Assembly: GCA_003116995.1 (NCBI GenBank)
Contig: BDSL01000109.1
Coordinates: forward strand, 186,001 to 250,000
DNA: 64,000 nucleotides
Direction: 5' to 3'
From: Yamagishiella unicocca
Taxonomy: Eukaryota > Chlorophyta > Chlorophyceae > Chlamydomonadales > Volvocaceae
The notes below the pieces were generated by a model, which was not told the DNA's origin, did no database searches, and was given only the letters and a program-made list of their open reading frames with translations. A program made the translations under genes and the position numbers. Shown one piece after another: positions 11,527 through 25,500 of the stretch; the stretch's first letter is position 1; the number at the start of each line of letters is the position of its first letter.

Positions 11527-14500
11527 CTAGTCCCCCCTACGCAAAAAGCTGAGCGCCTTCTTCATACGGGCCATGATATCCAGGTGCTCCTCCGTGCTGA
11601 TCTCCCCGCTAGAGCACTCCCGCACCCCACTACGGGCTTCAGCCGCGCGGCTGTGGCCGCCCGCGGCGCCTCCCTTTGCAGGCGCCAGCGCCACTGCCTC
11701 CGTCTGGGCCGCACCACCATACGATAGCTGCGAGAGCGTCGCACTGCTACCTAGCCCCAGCTGCGAGAAGCGGGCCCGCCTGTTCGCTCCGGCGTCTGGG
11801 GCTGCTGGGCAGGTCGTCGGCGGCACCGGGCTCATCCCAGCTTGTTCGTCCGGCCCCACAAGCCCCGCCTCCCGCAACGCCTTGAGCTGCTGCGGGTGCC
11901 TGCTCTCGTGGTGTCGTTGCTGCTTGTGTTGCTGGTGTTGTTGCTGCTGCTGGCGAGCAACATGCAGTGACGTAGGCTGGGGGGCATAGAGGCCAGCGTT
12001 GGAGCCGGGCCGGTGAAGCGGCTGCGGGTGCTGCGAAGACCGAAGCGACTGGCTGGGCGGTGAGGGTGGCGGCCGGTCATCGCAGCTCAGGGAGGAGCGC
12101 CTTGAGCTGGGCAGCAGCACATTGGGCGCCGGGTTGGCGCCGCCGCCGCCGCTGCAGCCGCTTCCGGCCATCCAGGGAACAGATACAGCCAGAGGCTGCC
12201 GAGGAATGGGACCGCGGGATGACAGCAGACCCGAAGGCGGCGCCACCGCAGCAACGGAGGCGTTACCAAAGGGGCTTGTGGGCTCCTGGACGGGCAGGCA
12301 GGGCGTGGGCGCGGAGCGGTTAGCGGACGCACGTGTCGTGCGCTTGGCGGAACGTACCAGGCGCCTGCCGCTTTCCGGCGCCTGCTGCCCCCCGGGGGGA
12401 CAGTGTGAAAACGGAAAGCAGTGCCGAATGTCAGTGTGGTCGCCTCGCTGCTGAGCACCGAGGGGCAGCCTCCCGGGGAATCACACGCGAGAGCATAGCC
12501 GGCGCCGCGGCCTGGTAGGACACATCCAGACGATGAGCCGGATCCATGGAACCGCGGTGACCGCATGAGCACCGGCCGCTTCGCAGGACAATTGTACTAC
12601 AAGCCGTACAGCCGTACAGTCGCGCGCCACGACCCTTGCCCTGCCCAATCCCTGGAAGCTTGTCGGTCACGCCCGGGACCCTGGAGTGCGCGGGAGCCAA
12701 CTCCGCCAGCTCGCCCCGCAGCAAGCCCACGAAGCGTCCCCACCCCGCGCACGCGCACGTGCTGCTCTGCCTGCCGCGCTGCCCAAGCACCAGCAGAGCA
12801 GCGCTGAAACCCCATGGGTGGATTCCGCATGCGGCCATCTGCTTCGGTCCCTCACCACCTGCCGACACACACCTGGATAGTCGCCAGCTCGCGATCAGAC
12901 ACGGCGGAGCCCAGGCCGCTCCCCTGCTGCCACCGGCCGCCACCCGCCTCACCGCAGGCCGAGGCAGTTGCATCCGAGCCAAAGGACCTCGGCCCGCCGT
13001 CGCCATCCGTGCCCGTCCCAGAGCCCCATGAGCTGCTGCCCGCGGCGCCGGCAACGCCGCCGTCCAGGGTGCCGGCCCGCGCGCCAACCGCCGTCACCGC
13101 CTGGAACGACTTATTGACTGAGGGGCTGTATCCCCTGCCAAAGCTATAGCTGCTCATGTAGCTACAGCCGGCGCCGGTGAAGTCGGCGGCGTGGGCTGCC
13201 TCGGCGGCGATCGGCAGCTTCTCCAGGGTCCACTCCTGCTCGGGCGCCTGACGCGACGGCGCCCGCGACACCTTCGTCAGCAGAGCCATGCCCGGGGAGC
13301 CGACTTGCTGCTGCTGCTGCTGGTGGATCAAGGCGAGGGTCCCGGGGCTGGTCATCAACCCTCCGGGACTGGACACCGCCCCACTGCCACCCGCCGGAGC
13401 CCCGTGCTGGGCTGCAAGGCTGCAGCCGGCGTGGCTCCGGCTGACACAGCCCGCGCTGTTTGGGCCGTCCGAGGGCGCCGACGCGCAGGCAGTAGCAGCA
13501 GCAGTAGCAGCAGCAGTAGCAGCAGCCGAGTAGATGAGCGGCGGGACGGCTGTAAGCGGGCTGCTGGAGTGGGGGGAGTGCACGGACGCCGTGGACTGTG
13601 GTGAAAGGCACAGCGGCGTGGGCCGTAGGGCCAGGCCGTTGACCCCGGGTGTTGCCTCGGCCTGGTGCTGCGGGAGCTGCTGTGGTGGGTGCTGCTGCTG
13701 CTGCTGCGGGAGCTGCAGCGACCGAGGCAGCTGCGGCATCGGCATCGGCTGGGTGCTGTTGTGGCTGCTGCAAGTGGAGAAGCTGCCGCCGCTGCGCAGG
13801 ACGCTCGTGGGGTCGGGGTCGGCCGCTCCGTCACAGCTGCCGCAGGTGGACGAGGTGCGCAGACAAAGGCGGCCGCTGCTGCCGGCGCCGCCGCGGGCCG
13901 AGGCCGCCGCGAGGTGTCCCTTGGCGCCGGCGTCCGGCACCCACCCTCCCGCCGCGGCTGCCACCATGGCGTCGCAGCCCACCGCCTGCATCAGGTGCGA
14001 AGCGCCGCCCACACGGCCGCCCCGCATCGCGGCTACGGGGGAGGTGCAGCAGGAGGAGCTGGTGGAGGCGCGCCGGGCGACGTAGGTGCTGCTCCGTCCG
14101 CTGTCGCCGCCGCGGGTTACGCTCATCGCAGCATTGGCGCCCTGCGACTGCGGTCCCGAGGCAGCGACCGCAGGCACGTAGCCGTCGATGCTGACCATCA
14201 TAAAGTCCGGCGTGCGGGAGGTGTAGAGCATCGGGGCGGGGACCTCTGTTGCTGACATGCGGCGCTGCCGGCCCCGCTTGATGGCGGCGTATGCGTCATC
14301 GGTGAGGGGCCCCCCCAGCATCGCGGCCGCCTGCGCGCTGCTCCCAGTCAGCGAGCTGGTCTGCGACTCGAGGCTGGCTGGGGACGTCCACACAAAGCGC
14401 GTTGGCGCAAAGTTGGTTGGGCCAGCGCACTCAGCCGCGTCGGCGGGCACGCACGTGTCGTCGGCGCCGTCGCGCGGGTCGGCATCCGGGGCGGCGCCGT

Positions 14501-14924
14501 TCGGCGTGACGCCGGATAACATCAGGCGACCATCAGCGCCGCAGACGAGGCCCGCCGAGGCGCTGGCTGCGGTGGATGTAGACGCAGCTGCAGCCATGGT
14601 CACTGAGCCGAAGCGGGGTACTGGCTTGATCGTGAACTGCTTGGGTGGCGGCTGTAGGGCCCGCGTAGCTCGCATAGCCGAAGGGCCCATATCCTGCCCG
14701 GCGTCCTCGTACGGCAGGATCATATCATTTTCGAACTGGAGCCGTACCATGGACGCCTTGGGCGGGGCGTTGAAGGTGGAGCTGATGTGGAAGGTCATGT
14801 TGGTCCCATGGGAGATGCGGGCCTGCCTGCGCTCGGGGCAAAATGGTTTCGGGGCGGTTACGAGGTAAGCACGGGGGCAGGAGGACCGTACATGAAGGAA
14901 TGAAGTGCATCTTGGCGTGCGCAC
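11527..14924 (-). CDS. Family gene 2: large Ser/Ala/Gln-rich protein of unknown function
   Basis: No known domain recognised. I model two long exons. The first is about 14822-12873, with an acceptor GCAGGCAG just before the codons for ARISHGTNM and a donor after the codons for ELATIQ. The second is about 12450-11527, with a CTCAG or CAGCAG acceptor; both ends are phase 0, and intron 12451-12872 has stops in frame. The start codon lies in a missing upstream exon. ARISHGTNM aligns with ARIAHGTRM of family gene 5, and ASMVRLQFENDM is the family's SLVRMQYGD motif. The middle is low complexity (Ser, Ala, Gln, Gly runs; RQRRMSATEVPAP resembles the RRRxSAP site). The C-terminus, TEEHLDIMARMKKALSFLRR, matches the terminal helix of genes 3 and 4. 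Exon joins are inferred from splice consensus and phase. Confidence 0.7.
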
Positions 14925-16740
14925 ACGGGCGTTTCAGCGCCTCACGCAAGGGGGGCAAGGGGCCGGACTCAAGTCGCGTGAACTCAAGTCGCGTCAACAA
15001 AGCCGAGCACCTTGGCACACGACAAAGCGCGGTTTTGCTCGGTGAGATGGTCAGCGATGGGTGTTGACCTAACCTGTCGTGTTTTGTCGGCAGCCGGTCG
15101 GCAATTACGGACAGGAGGCGTGCATGGCGGACGGCCGGACGTGCGTGCGTGCGATGGGAGGAGCCCAGCCCCGTCAGCGCCCGTGGATGAGCAACAGAGG
15201 CGCGTCGGCACGGGCAGGTGCGAAACGCACGTGAAGGGACCAGGTGAGCGCGCACGGCCTCTCGGTGCCACTGTGTGTGAGTGGGTTGCCCAGCAGGTTT
15301 CTCCAAAGGGAACACAAAGGGACGTGTACAAAGAACACGGCAACAGGAACCATCCCCGCGTGCAGGTACGTGGGTTATGATGGTGGGACAGCACGGCATG
15401 GCCGCACGCGTGCTGTTGGCGGATGGCTGGTAGCGGTGTGGGACCTAGCTGTTTAGCTGCAAGCTGGCAGGTTTTCGCAACCCGCTGAGGCTGCGTGCAT
15501 GGTCGACACACCTCCTGATCGACAGTGTTACGTTCCACCCATCTATTCATGTTTGGATCTCCAATATTTGCGAATCTTCCCTTTTGTGTATTCATTTTGT
15601 TTAAACAAGCGCAGCCGAGCGCCTGCCATAGAAGTAGCCATACCACGGCTGCGCTCGCCCTTCGCTCGGCTCCATGAATCGCATGCATACAAGTAAGCGA
15701 GATCGGAGGCCGAGAACGTTGTGTCGGGAGCCTTTCGAACCAGTTTACCTGAGGACATCTTCGGGTGTTTGCCGTTGATTATGCTCCTCCGCCGGCTGCA
15801 CCTGCATGTCAGACACAAGATAAGTCTGATTGTAATCCAATCCCTCAGTCGGGTGGTGTCGTGAACATATTTCTGCGGTGGCCCTATGTCGGGCTGGGAA
15901 GTTACGAGAAAGCGCAAGTTGCGAGTCTGTGCAGGACGCATAACCCAGAAACATAGTAGCGCATTAGCCTGGATTAAATAGCCGTCATAACAGGCGGTCA
16001 AGGACTCTATGCAGGCCGAACGCAGCCTCTATACACCTGCGGCGTATCAGACTCACCATCGTCACAAACGGCTGTGTTGAAAGCTTATGAACTATGGAAG
16101 TGGGGACCAGAGGGATCCTGGGCACTGCAAACCTCAATCCGCCTGAGCATTGATACACTTTGCGAAGAGGCACTTCATGCAGTATGCAGCTGTCACAGAG
16201 ACAACAGTATTGTATTCTTTATATTGAGGCTGAAGCATTACATGTAGTGAAGGCGCATCATCTTATCGACAGGTTATCGCTCGTCACATGAACGTCGTAC
16301 GACAGTGAAGTGGGGCGTTCCAGTAGTCCTTCTTAGGAGTCCGTTTTGCTGAAATGCATCCGTTGAATGGGTACGTTTGAATGCAGAACTTATGGACCTC
16401 ATAACCTGAGCCGTTTCCAAGACGTCCGTATCTATTACAAGATGCAGCACCGTCACCTCCCCATTGACGCTTGCTGCTAGCAATTTGATATTGTAATTCC
16501 AGAGACGATTTAGTACATACCCGCCAATTAAGACGGCTAAAAACGGTCGCCCCGTGTAAGTTACTACACATGATCGCGGCACGCCGCGTCGTGCGGCCTC
16601 CTTCAGTTGGAGATCTGGTTAAAAAATCAAATTGGTAATTAGATTGTTAATAGCGTAAGCAGACGCCCGCACGCCCGAGAGATCGAGAAGCCAGCGCTCG
16701 CAGCCAGCGCACGTCCCAAATGTCATATAGGAAACAGGAA
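14925..16740. other. Intergenic, no gene seen
   Basis: Upstream side of family gene 2. A first exon of 10-13 codons should lie here by analogy with genes 3 and 4, but no ATG-plus-donor pair in phase 0 stands out. AT-rich words from about 15500 to 16640 show no gene. Confidence 0.5.
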
Positions 16741-16744
16741 ACCC

Positions 16745-17060
16745 CGTCGTGCTCAAGAGGGCGGGACTCCGCTAAAATAAATGACCGCAAGGCCACCCGC
16801 AGGAAAAATGGCGGGACCAGACAGCCCGCACCTACGGATTGGGGACAGAAACGCCCAGCGCACAAGCCATACCCGAAACCCTGACCAAGCGCGGCACAAT
16901 TCGCCACGATATGTTGAAATTGTCAATAAAACGCACACCCCGCTTGAAAAAGCGGGGAAGGTTGACAACAGAAAGCCCTTGAAGGGCAGCCCCAGGGCCC
17001 GCCCCAGACGGGGGACCCCTAATACGGAAGCCTGGGGGAAGAACCCTTGACGGCTGCAAC
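16745..17060 (-). mobile_element. LINE 3' tail fragment, minus orientation
   Basis: The reverse complement contains GGGGCTGCCCTTCAAGGGCT, TTCCCCGCTTTTTCAAGCGG and GTGTGCGTTTTATT, clearly related to 1720-1800. The copy is truncated on both sides and has no coding value. Confidence 0.5.
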
Positions 17061-18119
17061 CCACATAGACGTGCCAACCGTCGTGCCTACCAGCGAAAGG
17101 ACGATCAGCGTAAAAGACATTCCATAAACGCGAGCAGAACATCATAGACAGTCATAGACAGCAGCCCTTGTAATCCGCACAATGACGGGGAGGAGAAAAG
17201 CAGCCGCCGCGAGCGGGCGCTTCAGGGCGCTCGACACAGCAGAGCACGCGCCAGGAGGCGAACGTACCATACAGCTTGCTTCCATTATCCTTGCACACAC
17301 GCACACCGCACCGTTCCGCCGCATTCCGTTCGCTGCCCTCATCCCTGCATCCCTGCTAATGAAGTTGCCAGAGGAGGGCAAGCCCGCACACTGCTTCGTA
17401 AAGGAGCATCTGTCAACATCTTCGGGAAGGAGCACATGTCCATCCATACAACATGCTGCGACATACTTAGTGAACGAATGCATAGCTTTACATTGGCGGG
17501 CTTCTAAGTCGCGCATTCGGAATTGCATACGAAGGGGTATGCAATTATTCACCTGGTCCAATTGTCTTCCCCCCGTGGCTTGTAGTTTCTAGCGCCAGCC
17601 ATTGCTGAAGTTACCTTGGCTGGCAGGCGTTTCGGGTGGGGCCTTTTTTCCGTGGGTGGGCCGCCGGGACTTCCTACCGGTATCCCCAGCCCGCTGGTCG
17701 GGGCGGGCTACTCCCGCCGTTTTATCGGCGGTGGGCCTTGGTGGTGCCGGCGTTTCTTTTTGTCGGGAGCCTGCCCTTGTCACGACACAGCACGTAACTG
17801 GCTATCCAGGTATCAGCACATGTGTGGCCACTAGCGCTGAAAAGGCATGCTCGAGATGGTGGGAATGCTCTTCCATGGCTGATATAGCAGCGCCGAGCGG
17901 CTTACAACCGTGGCTGTCGTACATGATGACCCTGTCGTACTGCCGACCGCGTTGTGTGGAGCCGCCGCTGCTATTGGACGTCCCTGATTTTGTGCCATAC
18001 AATTTAGCCGGGCTCAGGCGCGACTGCTGCCTTTCCGAAGTCGTTGCTGTTACTGCACCCCACTGCTGAGCGGGTTCTGGTGTCTCGCACGCGCTGGTCG
18101 ATCACCAGCTGTGTCGTGA
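17061..18119. other. Intergenic, no gene seen; possible further LINE debris
   Basis: Short frames only. The G/T-rich part at 17600-17780 is reminiscent of the LINE tails by composition (runs of GGGC, CTTTTTTCCG), but I could not line it up convincingly. Confidence 0.4.
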
Positions 18120-18390
18120 CACCCTCTTGGGCGCGACGGTGTTTCTTGTTTTACCCTGTGCCTTTTGGGGCGCCTGCTGGCCGTAAGCCACTGGCTTTAT
18201 AACAGTGAGGCTTCGGTATGGGGCCCCCGATTGTCTTGGGCTCGCTCGGCGTCTCTGAGCTTTTCGAGGCTTTCCTGTGCCCTTTGGGACGTCCGCAGGG
18301 CTCAGCCCCGGCTATTATATGTTAAGGCCGCGACAGGGGCCCGTCTTCTTGTCCTGGGTTCACCCGCCGGGCTTGAGGACACTGCAACAC
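18120..18390 (+). mobile_element. LINE 3' tail fragment ending in GGACACTGCAA
   Basis: Shares with the 2480-2765 copy CTCTTGGGCGCG near its left end, GAGGCTTTCCTGTGC in the middle and CTTGAGGACACTGCAA at about 18371-18387. Host-like sequence follows directly. Confidence 0.6.
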
Positions 18391-19560
18391 CTTGGTGGTA
18401 TTTGGGCCGCGTCCCTTTGGCAGATTGCTTGGGAAGCTCCTGTCTGCTAACTGTCGTACGGTGCTCATAACTAATCCGTACGTCATGGTCACACAGGAAA
18501 TTGCGACAGGGACCAACCAGCCATCTTGATGTGGACAAATGGCTTTATTACAGTGCGCGCCCATCTCCCAATTGCAGGAGGATGAAGCCTCCGTGGGATG
18601 TACATGCCGCTGCTAGCTGGTTCAGTGAGGTGGCACCCCAACCGTCCCAAATGCCCCCACGGATCAACTTCACACACACACACACACACAAGGCTCCGTC
18701 TAGCGTACGTGGCTTCGTCCCTGCATCACGGCAGGGGATGCTTGATGAAGCCCCCTGCCTCCCTATAGCCATCAGCACCTAGCGTCAGTCGTCCATCAAC
18801 GTCAGTCGTATATCATGTCCCTTTCATCCCTACCTCATGTAAAAGTCCTCTCTCCCTCCCGCCACTCAGCCTTACGTCACAATACAATACAATATTGTTA
18901 ATAATACAAAAATATGGATTTGACGCGCGCGACCTCCTCCCTCTCAGGGGTTTCCTCGCAACCCGCCTCTCAGGAGGTGGTGCGACTGCGGGGCGACCGA
19001 CCGACTAGCATCGACATACACCTCGCTCTAATTGTTTTGGGGCGCTGCGATAGGGTCGCTTGGCCACGCACGTGCACGGGTGAATCATCTTGAACAACCC
19101 TCCGCCATAATGGTACAACGTTGCTCTTGCCCGTTGTCGCACCGCCGCTTCCCTATCGCTCGCTCAGCTTCTCTACATCACGCACGCACGGCTGCTGAAT
19201 GCAAAACTGATTTCCGCCCCACGGGCGCCCAACGCGAGGCCCAAGGTACTTCCTAAACGCCACCACGCAGCCCACTGTGACTGCTTTACTACTACCGTGC
19301 CATCCATTCGCAGTTCACGCAGCGGCTCTACGCACTCGACGGCCGAATGGCTGGGTGGACAACAGCCTGACGGACCAGCTGCGGGTCGACCGTTATACAT
19401 ACACGCACACGCACATGCACACACACACACGTGCACTTGCGGCCACGTACGTCACTGGCGGAGGTAGCCAGGGCAGTCGCTCCGCTGACAGCAGATCCGC
19501 TGGTGCGCTAGGTCCGCTTGCGCTCCAGCAGGTCCCCGCTTCTGCAGCTTGCCCGTGGCC
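18391..19560. other. Intergenic / helicase 3' flank with (CA)n tracts
   Basis: Contains (CA)n at about 18671-18690 and another CA-rich tract at 19401-19430. It is the downstream flank of the minus-strand helicase. The nearest minus-strand TGTAA that I see is about 1 kb away (18548-18552), so the true 3' end is unclear. No gene seen. Confidence 0.5.
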
Positions 19561-22500
19561 TTACTTGCTGCGGCCGCTTGGCTTCTGCTTCTCCTCGAGA
19601 TGGGCCTGAACATCCGGGTTGATCACGTCCCACAGTGTAGTGGAGCGCCTGCTGTCGTCCCACCCGGTTCCCTCCTGCGATGGCGACGCACGAAGCAATA
19701 ATTTCAGCCATAGGCGATCGTTGCTTCGAATTTACCATGTTACGAGATAAACCAAGGGCGGGTGCAAGCAGCGCCAACGAGGCGCTTTGAGGGAGATGCC
19801 GAGGTACGTTGCGTGTCGTGTCCAGTCAACTACTGCGCACTTGTCGCCGGCGTCAGATATGTTCCTTTATATGCTCTTGAACGTTTGCCAATAAGATGTC
19901 CTGATAAAATGGACTTCGCATGTGGGTAATAGCAAAAACGCTGCGATCACCGCCAGACCTGGTACTTCGTAATCGACCAAAACCGGGTGGAAACCAACTC
20001 GGCAACCGGGCCTAGCAGCAAACGGAAGTCGTAGCGCTCTATCTGCCGCCGTTCTGATCCGCTCACCCAGGCGAAGGGCACAGGCGGCATCGTCCTCATG
20101 TACTCCAAGGTCTCCTGGCCATCCACAAAGGAGTTGCCGCGGTCCGCGACGAAGCGGATGAACCTGTATGGCCGGTCCAGCGATTGCGTGCACGGCAGAG
20201 CAGCAACGGATGAACCCTTGTAAGAAGTAAGGATGAAACGCCTAGATAGTGAGGAAAAGATAAGTGCGCTTGGGTCCATCCGTCCGAACAGCAATCCAGT
20301 CGATCCTCGATCGCTGCTGCTTCTTCCAACCACCCCTCCCTGGACGTCGTGGTGGTGCCCCCATATCGAAGTATGTGCGTCCTTCAACACAGACGGAATG
20401 AGCGGCGCACCTACGTTTTGCTTTCGTGGGCGGAGCACGGCACCACGTAATCACGTGAATCCGCAGGCACGTGTCGTCCCTGTCGTACAACAGCTGCTGA
20501 GCCATTTCTCCAGCGGCGATATGCATCCGCTGAACCCAGCACACGTTGGACTAGTCGGGTGGCACGTAAGGCTGGCTTGCTTACCTTGGCCAGTAGTTGA
20601 CGTGGTGGTGCTTCGGGGACGCTCGGGGAAGGTCGCGGGAGCTATTCAGAGTTGAGGCGTTGCCCACGACCAGCAGCGCACGGCGGGCGCGCGTGATGGC
20701 GACGTTGAACCGCCGCTCGTCCGTCACGTGACCCAGCCGGCCTTCGCTGTTGCTGCGCACAGTCGTAATGATGACCACGTCGGCCTCTTGGCCCTGTACG
20801 TGCGAAGCGGCAGGGAGCGAAGAGCCTTGCAGGACGCCGTCAGCAATGGAGCGCAGTATCGCACACTACGCTAGCTGCCGATCGATAGCGTGTTAGTTCG
20901 ACGACGGTATCGATATATCCGTATGTAGGCGCGCCGCAGCAGGGGCGGCCAGGATCGAGCGATCCATCTCCGCGACGTACGGTGTGAGATCGACCTCACC
21001 CGATCCCGCATCGTGCATCCGTCGCGAAGGCCGCGTACCAGTAATAGTGCGTGACAGCAAGCAAACTCCGTCAATCCAACTACAGATTGGACTCAGGCAC
21101 GCAGGCAGGCGCGTGGCAGCGAGAGCATTGGAAGCCTAACCAGCTCTAACCCATAGTCACGACGATCCTGCATCCATCCCGGGGAGCTCGTATGTATCTG
21201 CCGTGGGTAGTGTGTGTACATATCCTATCCTTTAGCTAGCTAGCGGCCCACCTGGAAGCCATCCACCGAGCTTGAGGTGAAGCTGCAGGCGGGGCTCCCG
21301 GCGTCGGCGCGCAACTTGCGCAGGAACGCGTGTCCGCCGTCCTGGTCCAGGCGCTTGTTGATGTAGCCCGCCTTGGTTTGCGATCGATCATGCAGCAACA
21401 GGGGAGGCGGCAGCGACCATACATCACCTTTGATAAGGAAGTAAGCCGTTTGCGGTTTGCTCTTTGGGGCCGGGCCCGTCGGCAGCACGGCAGTGGCGAT
21501 CGCTCGGCTGCGCTGCTGCGACAACGGTGTATGTGCGTAGCTAGGTGGCCGCTTAATTAGGTGCAGCAGCGCGTACAATATTGGTGCAGGACGGAGAAGA
21601 ATCGAAAAACGGCAGGAAATGCAGGGTGGCGCACGTCGGACCCCGGGTCTTGGTCGGTTTGCCTTACTTTGCTTCGTCAGCAGCGCCCACATAGGCATGC
21701 ATTCGGGTACGCTACGCGTGTGTGTGCATCGACTCCGTCCCTCGGCGCGCAGATGTGGCGGGTGTGGCAGTTATGGGTGTTGCCTGCCATACATGCTGCT
21801 GCTGGCCGGAAAATAAAGACGCCTGATCACGAACGCGACATGTCTCCACACATGCATCCTCACGTCTTCATCCACATATGAAACGTCTCCACACATGCAT
21901 CCTCACACGAAATGTCGAAACTGAAAGCAAGTGGTCGGCGTGTGCTCGAGCGAGTGCAAGGCCCATGCATGCTTGGGATGGACGGAAGGCGGTCCCCCTG
22001 CCTGCGGACGGGAGTTTGTTCGCACCTGCGACTTGTACGGCGTGACAATGGCGATACTGCCGACGCTGGGGTCGCAGGCCATGGTCGCCATCAGCTTCAG
22101 GGCGAGGGCGGCCTCCTCCTCGTTGTAGTATGATTGCTTTCGCAACTTCTCCGTGCCATGATCCACGTCAAAGAAAACGATTGGGTACAACGCCGCCGAA
22201 CCGCGCTTCTCGGAGGGCCACACGAAGCGACCGCGGCCGCCCAAATAATGTCTGCGAGCAAGTAAGGAAACAGCGAGGATACAGATGCGGTGGGGCGTCG
22301 CTTCCTTGTTCTTCCTTTCGACATGGATATTGGTCATATTACCTATCACTTTCTCACTACCAATGCTCGCTCGCTCCTCACTACTCGCTTTGGCGGTTTG
22401 GACGCAACCGACATGTTCCGCACGTTGTAAGGCGTAAATGTTGCCAGTATGAATGGATTTATCACGGTGGAAGTAATACTGATTGCAGTCCTACGTGGTG

Positions 22501-25500
22501 GGGCGCCTTCGCTCGCACACACGCACACACTATCGGTCGATCACGAGGGGTCTGCGGCCCCTCACACCCCTTCTCTTAGGAGAATGCTTCGGCGGTCTAT
22601 CTTTCCGTTAGGGTAGGGTAGCTGCCCTTGGCCAACGTCAGGCTCCGGCGGCCCCGATCGAGGTGGCAAAGGCGCGGGCAGTGCTGGAATTCTGGCAGCA
22701 GCTACAGGGCTTTGCGGAATTGGGAGCGAGTGCCGCGACGCGGGCGGGAAGGGGTGGGCTCCGGCCACGCACCCCATCCTAGCAGTGGTGGCAGGCTATG
22801 TGCAAGCAATGCATGCGTACACGCCATGGGACAGCAGGACGCAGAAGGGGAAGACGGGGAATAATAGGACGGAATCTCGGGATAGGTAGGGCATTGCGCC
22901 AAGAAAACGGGCCGGGGGAAGGTCGTGGGGTCATTAGGGAGGAAAAGAGGGAGCGGCAGCAGCCGTTTTGATCCCACGCAGGCGAGGGTGGCCGTGCATC
23001 TTTGCGACAGTGGCGCAGTAGCGGTGTGAGTTGGTTTAGTGCTGCCATTGGCGAAACGATAGGCCGATCAGCGAGCCTGCCGCCGTGTGACTGACTCCGG
23101 CTGCCTGACGCGTCTGGGAGAAGAATGGTCGAGCGAGCGAACTGTCCATGGAAATTGGAGCCTAGTAGGGGGGGAAACGCGGCCCTTAATATAAGCGGAA
23201 CACGGCTTGGGTCTGCTAGCACATTTGTGGAGACGATGCCAAATAAACTGGCAGACGCCCCAATAATGCTGCAAGGGCTAAGGGGGGAGGCAGCCGTCCA
23301 GCCGAAACGCGTCCCGCGCCGGCGGAGGTGCTGCTTTTGCGGACTGACCCAGCTGCTGACCGACGTGGCAGGCTGAGGTGTTCCCTTATTATATTGGTGA
23401 GAAACTGCCGTCGTAAACCCTTAACTACAAACGGATACGACGGAGCAGACTCTCAGGTCGAGCAGGAGGGGACTGCGGCCCCTAGCCTCACGCCCCTCTC
23501 GCTCCTTATTATAGATAGGAGAGTGCTTCGGCGGCGGTCTTTCCGTTAGGGCAGGCAGGGCAGCTACCCTTGGCCAATGTCAGGCCCGGTCAGATGATGC
23601 AAAACACGCACACGCACACGCGGCAGCATGCAGGCTAGGTCGCATCCAAGCACCGGGTAGGTGTAACTAACAAATAAGCCGATCGATGTTCAAAGACCCA
23701 TCGGTTACGCTCAAAAGGCCAAGCAAATAAAGCGTTAGTTACGCTCAAAGCACCAAAGCAGGTAATAACCCGGAAATCAGGAAAAAAATGGTTTCTTACT
23801 TGCTTGCTTGTGTTCGGAGTTCGGAGCCGTAACCGCGAGCCATGTATGTATGGCACCGCGTGTTTGAACAGGCGACTCGCTCGGCGGGCACCAGTGTTTA
23901 ACTATTGACGTACAAACCAATCAACACGCAGCAGGCGAATATATTATACGTGTATATGTAAGCATACGTATAAAAATAATGTATTGGAAAGGCGTATGGC
24001 CGCGCGCAAAGCAATACTGCCCCGGTATTTCCGACACATACGACGTGCTCGTTGCTTGCATCCACGTACGTACGTAGCATCAGAGCAGCTACGTGGATAG
24101 ACCGTACGTGCAGTATGCAGCGCATTGTGGCATGGCGTATATGCAGCAGGTGCTGCTGCTACTCACCCCGGCTGCGGCACTCGCGTGTCCGGCAGGCGCT
24201 CCATGTCCTCCTCCAGCAGGCTCCCGTAGAAGCTCCCGCTGGGGAACTCCCGGATGAGCGGATGCATACGGTACTGCATCTTAAGGCTGAGCTCCAGCAC
24301 CCCCATTGCAGCGAACCTGCGTTTGTTGGTGTAATCATTAATGATACGTTACGGCGGGCGTACGCAGCTGTATGTAATCGTGCACCTAGATAGATAGTCC
24401 GCCTGCTGCAAACTCTCCAGCCGAAGCGACGACCGACGGATTCCAACGGGGGCCCGCCTTTCCGCCCGCGCGCCTTCCCACGCACCGGATGGATTACCTT
24501 CCCTTTCCCACCCGCCGTCGGTAAGTGGCCTAATTCCAGCAGCAGGCAATTAATACCTTGCAGCGAGGTCTATTTATTACTTGAGTTGTTGGTGCAGGTT
24601 CGAATCCTGCCGCCGATCCCGATGGTGCGGGCAGCCAATAGCCATCGGTGTGGTTAGGGAGGACTAACTCTAGTATGAAGTGTTGGGGCTTAGGCCAGAG
24701 ACGGGAGCGTGTGCGTCCTACGGGTGGCTCAACCATCAAGTACACTCAAGTACACCAAGCATGGCGGCATGCTGGACATGGAGCTGGCGGAAGACCGGTT
24801 TCCGGAGAGCGCTTGAATCTCAAAAATTGATACAAATATGAGTTAGGGATGTGGCAGGAGCACCAGCCTCCGGCGAGTTGCACTAACTGGTCGTGTTCCA
24901 CAGCGATAATGTGGCGTGGGCCTTAGCGATATGAGGTGGATTGGTACTGGTGGCGCGAGCGTATAGGGTGTACTGATGCCCTCACCGCCCCGCCCCCTTA
25001 ACAACATGCCAGGCCTAGTGCCGGCGTAATGTAATAATAATAATAATAATAATAACAATACTTGAGTTGTTTTCCAAGCAAAACCTTAACCTGTTGAGCT
25101 GCGACGAAACGTACCTGCCGTACTGAGAGCCGCCCGCGGGCGAGTCGTACCCAAGCACACGGCGCGCCGTGTCGGAAATAATGGTGGGCGGCAGCTGCTT
25201 CAGGTCGCCACCCATCATGACCCACTCGGCACCCAGGGTCAGTGGGATCACGGAGGAGGGCTCGGCCGACTGCATGCATGCGGATCACGTAGGCATGCAT
25301 CAATCAAAACATCGATCGCTTACGTTTTTGAAGCATGCGAACCTAGGTCTTCATGCACCATTATTGTTTATTTGCCTTATCAATTCGTATGCAAGGCGTA
25401 GTGTTTGCCTAGTTAATAATGCATGCGTAGATAAGGCGTACGTGCGCCATGCCCGACAGTACATACAGCTACGTTGTAGACACTTAGGGACGGGATTTAC

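Noticed and set aside
12087..12572. Alternative frames over family gene 2 (also 13162-13834)
   Set aside because: GC-rich exons keep several frames open; only the frame with the family's terminal helix and splice phase is supported.
19947..20438. A single 163-codon minus-strand frame as the helicase C-terminus
   Set aside because: Only 20163-20067 fits: it completes the codon left by exon 20793-20585 and has a GTGAGC donor leading in phase to the final exon at 19674-19561.
24500..24620. A functional tRNA gene
   Set aside because: Only the T-arm is convincing; the acceptor and anticodon arms do not fold by eye.
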